Source of the DNA: Candidatus Glassiibacteriota bacterium
GTDB lineage: Bacteria > Gemmatimonadota > Glassbacteria > GWA2-58-10
Assembly: GCA_016934095.1 (NCBI GenBank)
Contig: JAFGTO010000129.1
Coordinates: 1-8,632 of the forward strand
DNA length: 8,632 bases
Direction: 5' to 3'
Shown here: in pieces, positions 5,639 to 8,632 of the stretch
Position numbering within the stretch: the stretch's first letter is position 1
How the letters are laid out: each line of letters starts with the position of its first letter
Made by a program: the position numbers and the translations under genes
Notes under the pieces: generated by a model
The model's database searches: none
Told to the model about the DNA's origin: nothing
The model's input: only the letters and a program-made list of their open reading frames with translations

Positions 5639-6529
5639 TCAGGCCAGTCTGTCCACCAGCACCATGACGAAAAAAAGAATGCTCACCGTGCCATTGACCG
5701 TGAAAAAAGCGGTGTTGACCCGGCTCAGGTCATCCGGCCTGACCAGGGTATGCTCGTAGGCCAGCATGAGAGCGATCACCAGGCAGCTCGACCAGTAGAG
5801 CGCGCCCACCGGGAAAAACAGCCCTGCCGCGGCCAATGCGGCCGGGCTCAGCAGGTGGCAGATGCGGCTCACCAGCAGGGCGTTCTTCCTGCCCAGCCGG
5901 GCCGGGACCGAAAAGATGCCGTGGCCGCGGTCGAAGCTCTCATCCTGCAGGGAGTAGATAATGTCGAAACCGGCGACCCAGAAGACCACCGCCAGCGAGA
6001 GGAAACAGGCCCCGGCGGTCAGGGTGCCGGCCACCGCGAGATAAGCCCCGGCGGGCGCGATACTCAGGGCCAGGCCGAGCACCCAGTGGCTGGCCGAGGT
6101 ATAGTACTTGGTATAGCTGTAGAGCAGGACCACCGCCAGGGCCACCGGGCTTAAAATGAAGCAGAGCGGGCCGAGCAGCCAGGCCGAGACCTCGAAGACC
6201 GCGGCCGAGACAGCCACGAAAAGCCATACCCGGGTGCGGGTCAGCCTGCCCGAGGGCAGGTGGCGGCCGCTGGTGCGCGGGTTCAGCCGGTCCATCCGCT
6301 GGTCGACCAGCCGGTTGAAAGCCATGGCCGCCGAGCGGGCCCCGGTGCTGGCAGCCATCACCAGCAGCAGGGTCAGCAGCCCGACCCGGGTCCGGTAGCT
6401 GGCCAGCACCATGGCGGTCAGGGCGAACGGCAGGGCGAACACGGTGTGCGGCAGGGCCACCAGCGAGCTTAAATCGCGCACCAGCCGGGCCGGGCTTCCT
6501 GCCCGGGTACCTGAAGTCCGCTCAGCCAT
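5639..6529 (-). CDS. ubiA: UbiA-family aromatic polyprenyltransferase
   Basis: This multi-pass membrane enzyme attaches a polyprenyl chain to an aromatic acid in quinone synthesis. With the start at 6529 it has 296 residues, normal for the family. It carries both aspartate-rich motifs that bind the Mg-diphosphate of the prenyl donor: N72-R-x2-D76-x3-D80 in NRLVDQRMDRLNPRTSGR and D189-x2-Y-x3-D196-x3-D200 in DIIYSLQDESFDRG. Hydrophobic helices fill most of the rest. The ATG at 6529 has AAGGAG ten nt upstream and overlaps the end of ubiD by eight nt; an in-frame start at 6577 would add 16 residues and a 56-nt overlap, which is less likely. Beside ubiD and ubiX the substrate is likely a futalosine-pathway acid (MqnP role) or 4-hydroxybenzoate; the sequence does not decide. 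Confidence 0.93.
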   Translation of the reverse strand: MAERTSGTRAGSPARLVRDLSSLVALPHTVFALPFALTAMVLASYRTRVGLLTLLLVMAASTGARSAAMAFNRLVDQRMDRLNPRTSGRHLPSGRLTRTRVWLFVAVSAAVFEVSAWLLGPLCFILSPVALAVVLLYSYTKYYTSASHWVLGLALSIAPAGAYLAVAGTLTAGACFLSLAVVFWVAGFDIIYSLQDESFDRGHGIFSVPARLGRKNALLVSRICHLLSPAALAAAGLFFPVGALYWSSCLVIALMLAYEHTLVRPDDLSRVNTAFFTVNGTVSILFFVMVLVDRLA

Positions 6530-7976
6530 CCAGGCCCAGCTCCTTCCAGATGCGGTCGATTTTCCCGCGCACCTCATCGGTCATCGTTATCCTCTCCGGC
6601 CAGGGACGGTTGAAGCCCTCGCCGGGCAGCTTGCGGGTCCCATCGATGCCCATCTTGCTGCCGAAGTGCGGCAGGGCCGCCGCGTGGTCCAGCGTGTCCG
6701 CCGGGCCCGGGGAAAAGACCGTGTCGCGCTGCGGGTCTATATTGTTGAGAGCCGCCCACCAGGCCTGCTCCGGGTCTCCCACCTCGATATCATCATCCAC
6801 CACCACGATCACCTTGGCCAGCATCATCAGCCCCTGGCCCCACAGTGCGTGCATCACCTTGAACGCCTGGCCGGGATAGCTTTTCCTGATCGAGACGAAC
6901 ACCAGGTTGTGGAACACCCCGTAAGGCGGCATGTGGTAATCGACTATTTCCGGCACGACCAGCCGGAGCAGGGGCAGGAAGATCCGCTCGGTGGCGTGGC
7001 CCATCCAGTAATCCTCCATGGGCGGAGGGCCTACCACCGTGGCCGGGTAGACCGCATCCCGGCGGCGGGTTACCGCGGTAACGTGGAACACCGGGTAGTC
7101 ATCCTCCAGGCTGTAGTAGCCGGTGTGGTCGCCGAAAGGCCCCTCGCGCCGCAGGGACTCCCCGGGGTCCAGGTAGCCCTCCAGCACGATCTCGGCGGCG
7201 GCAGGCACTTCCAGGTCCACCGTGAGCGCAGGGGTGAGCTCCACCGGGGCCCGGCGCAGGAAGCCGGCGAAGAGGTACTCCTCGACCGTTTCCGGCAGCG
7301 GAGCAGAGGCGGCATAGGCAAGCGCCGGGTCGCCGCCCAGGGCGACCGCCGCCTCGAGCCTGGTTCCCAGTCGCCTGGCCTGCTCGAAATGACGGGCGCC
7401 GTCCTTGTGAAGGTGCCAGTGCATGCCGGTGGTACAGCGGTCGTAAACCTGCATGCGGTACATACCCACGTTACGCATCCCGGTGGCCGGGCAGCGGGTA
7501 ATCACCTGGGGCAGGGTCAGGTACGGGCCGCCGTCCTGCGGCCAGCAGGTCAGGACCGGCAGGCGCCCCAGGTCCACCTCAGTGCCCCGCTCGACAACCT
7601 CGTGCACCGGGCCGGTTTTGACAGTACGCGGCGGGTAAGCCGCCAGCTCGCGCAGCCTGGGCAGCAGGGCCAGCTTACCGAGCAGGGATTCCGGCACCCT
7701 GGTCGAGAGCAGCGAATCGATCCGCCCGGCCACCTCCTCCAGCTCCCCGACTCCCAGGGCCAGCCCCATGCGCCGCCTGCTGCCCATCAGGTTGATCGCC
7801 ACCGGCAGCTCGCTGCCCTCCACGTCCTCGAACAGCAGCGCCGGCCCGCCGGCATGCATCACCCTGCCGGCTATCTCGGTGATCTCGAGCCGCGGGCTGA
7901 CCCGTTGCCTGATGCGCTTCAGATCTCCATCCCGCTCCAGCCGCTCGATAAACTCTCTCAGGTCCCTGTAGGCCAC
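6522..7976 (-). CDS. ubiD: UbiD-family prenylated-FMN-dependent decarboxylase (quinone synthesis)
   Basis: This 484-residue enzyme should remove the carboxyl group from the prenylated aromatic intermediate made by UbiA, using the cofactor made by UbiX. It has the cofactor and metal region NVGMYRMQVYD (169-179) with catalytic Arg174, followed by HWHLHKDGARH (186-196). It also has REGPFGDHTGYY (277-288), where Glu278 and Asp283 keep the five-residue spacing of the family's catalytic acids. Near the C-terminus are VVVDDDIEVGDPEQAWWA (391-408) and SKMGIDGTRK (440-449), conserved in menaquinone/ubiquinone-type members. The start is a GTG at 7976, with AGGAG seven nt upstream (7984-7988). It is the first gene of the operon, overlaps ubiA by eight nt, and is preceded by a structured leader and promoter. 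In the futalosine pathway this enzyme is called MqnL. Confidence 0.94.
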   Translation of the reverse strand: MAYRDLREFIERLERDGDLKRIRQRVSPRLEITEIAGRVMHAGGPALLFEDVEGSELPVAINLMGSRRRMGLALGVGELEEVAGRIDSLLSTRVPESLLGKLALLPRLRELAAYPPRTVKTGPVHEVVERGTEVDLGRLPVLTCWPQDGGPYLTLPQVITRCPATGMRNVGMYRMQVYDRCTTGMHWHLHKDGARHFEQARRLGTRLEAAVALGGDPALAYAASAPLPETVEEYLFAGFLRRAPVELTPALTVDLEVPAAAEIVLEGYLDPGESLRREGPFGDHTGYYSLEDDYPVFHVTAVTRRRDAVYPATVVGPPPMEDYWMGHATERIFLPLLRLVVPEIVDYHMPPYGVFHNLVFVSIRKSYPGQAFKVMHALWGQGLMMLAKVIVVVDDDIEVGDPEQAWWAALNNIDPQRDTVFSPGPADTLDHAAALPHFGSKMGIDGTRKLPGEGFNRPWPERITMTDEVRGKIDRIWKELGLDG

Positions 7977-7999
7977 CGGACCACTCCTGGATGATTAAA

Positions 8000-8027
8000 G
8001 CCGGGCGAAACACAGCCTGCTCCCGGC
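8000..8027 (-). promoter_or_regulatory. Hairpin in the ubiD leader
   Basis: On the complement, GCCGGG and CCCGGC pair around a 16-base loop and are followed by TTTAAT, ending about 11 nt before the AGGAG of ubiD. It has the outline of a weak attenuator, but the stem is only six pairs and the T-run only three. Confidence 0.35.
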
Positions 8028-8042
8028 ACGTTCAACCTCTGT

Positions 8043-8079
8043 CAGGCGAAAGGCACATTTGCCTAAACGTGTGCGCCTG
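8043..8079 (-). promoter_or_regulatory. Interrupted inverted repeat at the predicted ubiD transcription start
   Basis: CAGGCG (8043-8048) pairs with CGCCTG (8074-8079), and CACA (8054-8057) with TGTG (8070-8073), with AAAGG bulged out on one side. The predicted start of the ubiD transcript, near 8076, falls within it, so it could be an operator or the first hairpin of the leader. I could not match it to a known riboswitch. Confidence 0.4.
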
Positions 8080-8082
8080 TTA

Positions 8083-8110
8083 AAAATAGGGTCAAGCCGC
8101 GGAATGTCAA
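8083..8110 (-). promoter_or_regulatory. Predicted sigma70-type promoter for ubiD-ubiA-ubiX
   Basis: On the complement, a perfect -35 TTGACA (8110-8105) is followed after 16 nt by TATTTT (8088-8083), which matches four of six -10 bases. The start of ubiD is about 100 nt further on. Confidence 0.55.
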
Positions 8111-8171
8111 GAACGGCAGCAAATAAAACACCGTGCCGCTCCGGGCCGGGACGCAAAAATATCTGTCAGGA

Positions 8172-8200
8172 TTGACACGCGTCGTGCCTGAGCTTATATA
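8172..8200 (+). promoter_or_regulatory. Predicted sigma70-type promoter for the ferritin-like gene
   Basis: A perfect -35 TTGACA (8172-8177) is followed after 17 nt by TATATA (8195-8200). Transcription would start near 8207, about 50 nt before the ATG. It is divergent from the ubiD promoter, with 61 nt between the two -35 boxes. I see no clear PerR- or Fur-type palindrome. Confidence 0.65.
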
Positions 8201-8257
8201 TAAATCTCACCATACGGCATACCATTCATTTGATTTTTATACCGGATCGGAGGAAAA

Positions 8258-8632
8258 ATGAACATTTTCGATTTCGCCATCCAGATGGAAAAGGACGGGG
8301 AAGCCTACTACCGGGAAATAGCCGGGGGCGCCAGGGATAAAGGCATGAAAAAGATTTTCAGCCTGCTGGCCGATGAAGAAGTCAGGCACGCCGAGGTACT
8401 CAACGAGATGAAAAGCAGCTCTCCCGGGCTGGCTGAGACCAAGGTGCTTGCGGAGGTGAAAAACATCTTCGCCCGGATGCGGGAAAACAAGGAGCATGCA
8501 GATATCGATAATTCCCAGGCCGAGATGTACAAACAGGCCCAGGAACTCGAGAAAAAAAGCGAGGATTTTTACCAGGAAAAAAGCTCTGAGGTCGACGACC
8601 CTGCGCATAAAGAAGTGCTGCTGAAACTGGCC
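8258..8632 (+). CDS. Ferritin-like/rubrerythrin-family diiron protein (3' partial)
   Basis: The first 125 residues are present; the gene continues past the window. The sequence forms helices of the ferritin-like four-helix bundle. Helix 1 has E11-KDGEA-YY and helix 2 has E41-x2-H44 in LADEEVRHAEVL. Helix 3 has E98-KKSED-FY, which repeats the pattern of helix 1, and helix 4 is entered at HKEVLLKLA just before the expected second E-x2-H. These Glu and His residues are the usual diiron ligands, so the site is probably intact, though the last ligands are out of view. Family members reduce peroxide or handle iron in anaerobes; whether a rubredoxin domain follows cannot be seen. GGAGG lies seven nt before the ATG. 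Confidence 0.88.
   Translation, partial: MNIFDFAIQMEKDGEAYYREIAGGARDKGMKKIFSLLADEEVRHAEVLNEMKSSSPGLAETKVLAEVKNIFARMRENKEHADIDNSQAEMYKQAQELEKKSEDFYQEKSSEVDDPAHKEVLLKLA

Noticed and set aside
5108..6154. 348-codon open frame on the + strand across ubiX and ubiA
   Set aside because: It covers the ends of two well-supported genes on the other strand and has low-complexity composition and no ribosome binding site that I can see.
6411..7994. 527-codon open frame on the + strand across ubiD
   Set aside because: It is the antisense shadow of ubiD in GC-rich DNA. Its product is rich in His, Arg, Gln and Pro with no domain logic, while the - strand gene has clear catalytic motifs.
1..8632. CRISPR arrays, tRNA or rRNA genes, transposases, integrases
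   Set aside because: I saw no regularly spaced repeats, no tRNA-like cloverleaf, no rRNA sequence and no mobile-element protein on either strand.

Overview
The window looks like a piece of a chromosome from a diderm (Gram-negative-type), mostly high-GC bacterium. The diderm call rests on a TonB/ExbB/ExbD energy-transduction operon. A dockerin-type calcium loop in a secreted protein, menaquinone-type ubiD/ubiA/ubiX genes and a rubrerythrin-like protein would fit an anaerobic or microaerobic lineage, perhaps one of the uncultured FCB-type phyla. That placement is inference; no marker gene here settles it.

Layout. (1) 1-1275, + strand: the 3' end of a tonB-family gene, then exbB and exbD, tightly packed and closed by a strong hairpin at 1336-1368. 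(2) About 1400-2480: a visibly AT-rich stretch with its own near-consensus sigma70-type promoter, an AT inverted repeat next to the ribosome binding site, and a cysteine-rich lipoprotein of unknown function. It is followed after 53 nt by a secreted protein carrying a single dockerin-like calcium loop, whose body returns to the high-GC composition. This accessory-looking pair is the least explained part of the window. (3) 3442-3942, - strand: rsfS (ribosome silencing factor) with a clear promoter. (4) 4011-4915: two very small genes facing each other, one on each strand. Each has a sigma28/sigmaD-like promoter candidate of the same geometry and a terminator at its 3' end, with a palindromic intergenic repeat between them. 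The - strand protein resembles the YjfB family of small motility proteins; the + strand protein shares several of its residues at the same positions. (5) 5000-8110, - strand: an operon ubiD-ubiA-ubiX with overlapping or closely spaced genes, transcribed from a predicted promoter at 8083-8110 with a structured leader. (6) 8172-8632, + strand: a divergent promoter and the start of a ferritin-like/rubrerythrin-like protein that runs off the window.

How the genes work together. TonB/ExbB/ExbD pass proton motive force to outer-membrane receptors. UbiA prenylates an aromatic acid, UbiX makes prenylated FMN, and UbiD uses that cofactor to decarboxylate the prenylated ring, which together form the middle steps of menaquinone (or ubiquinone-like) synthesis. 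The two small convergent genes are probably part of the motility regulon. The lipoprotein and the dockerin-loop protein are both exported and may be co-transcribed; nothing in the sequence reveals what they do.
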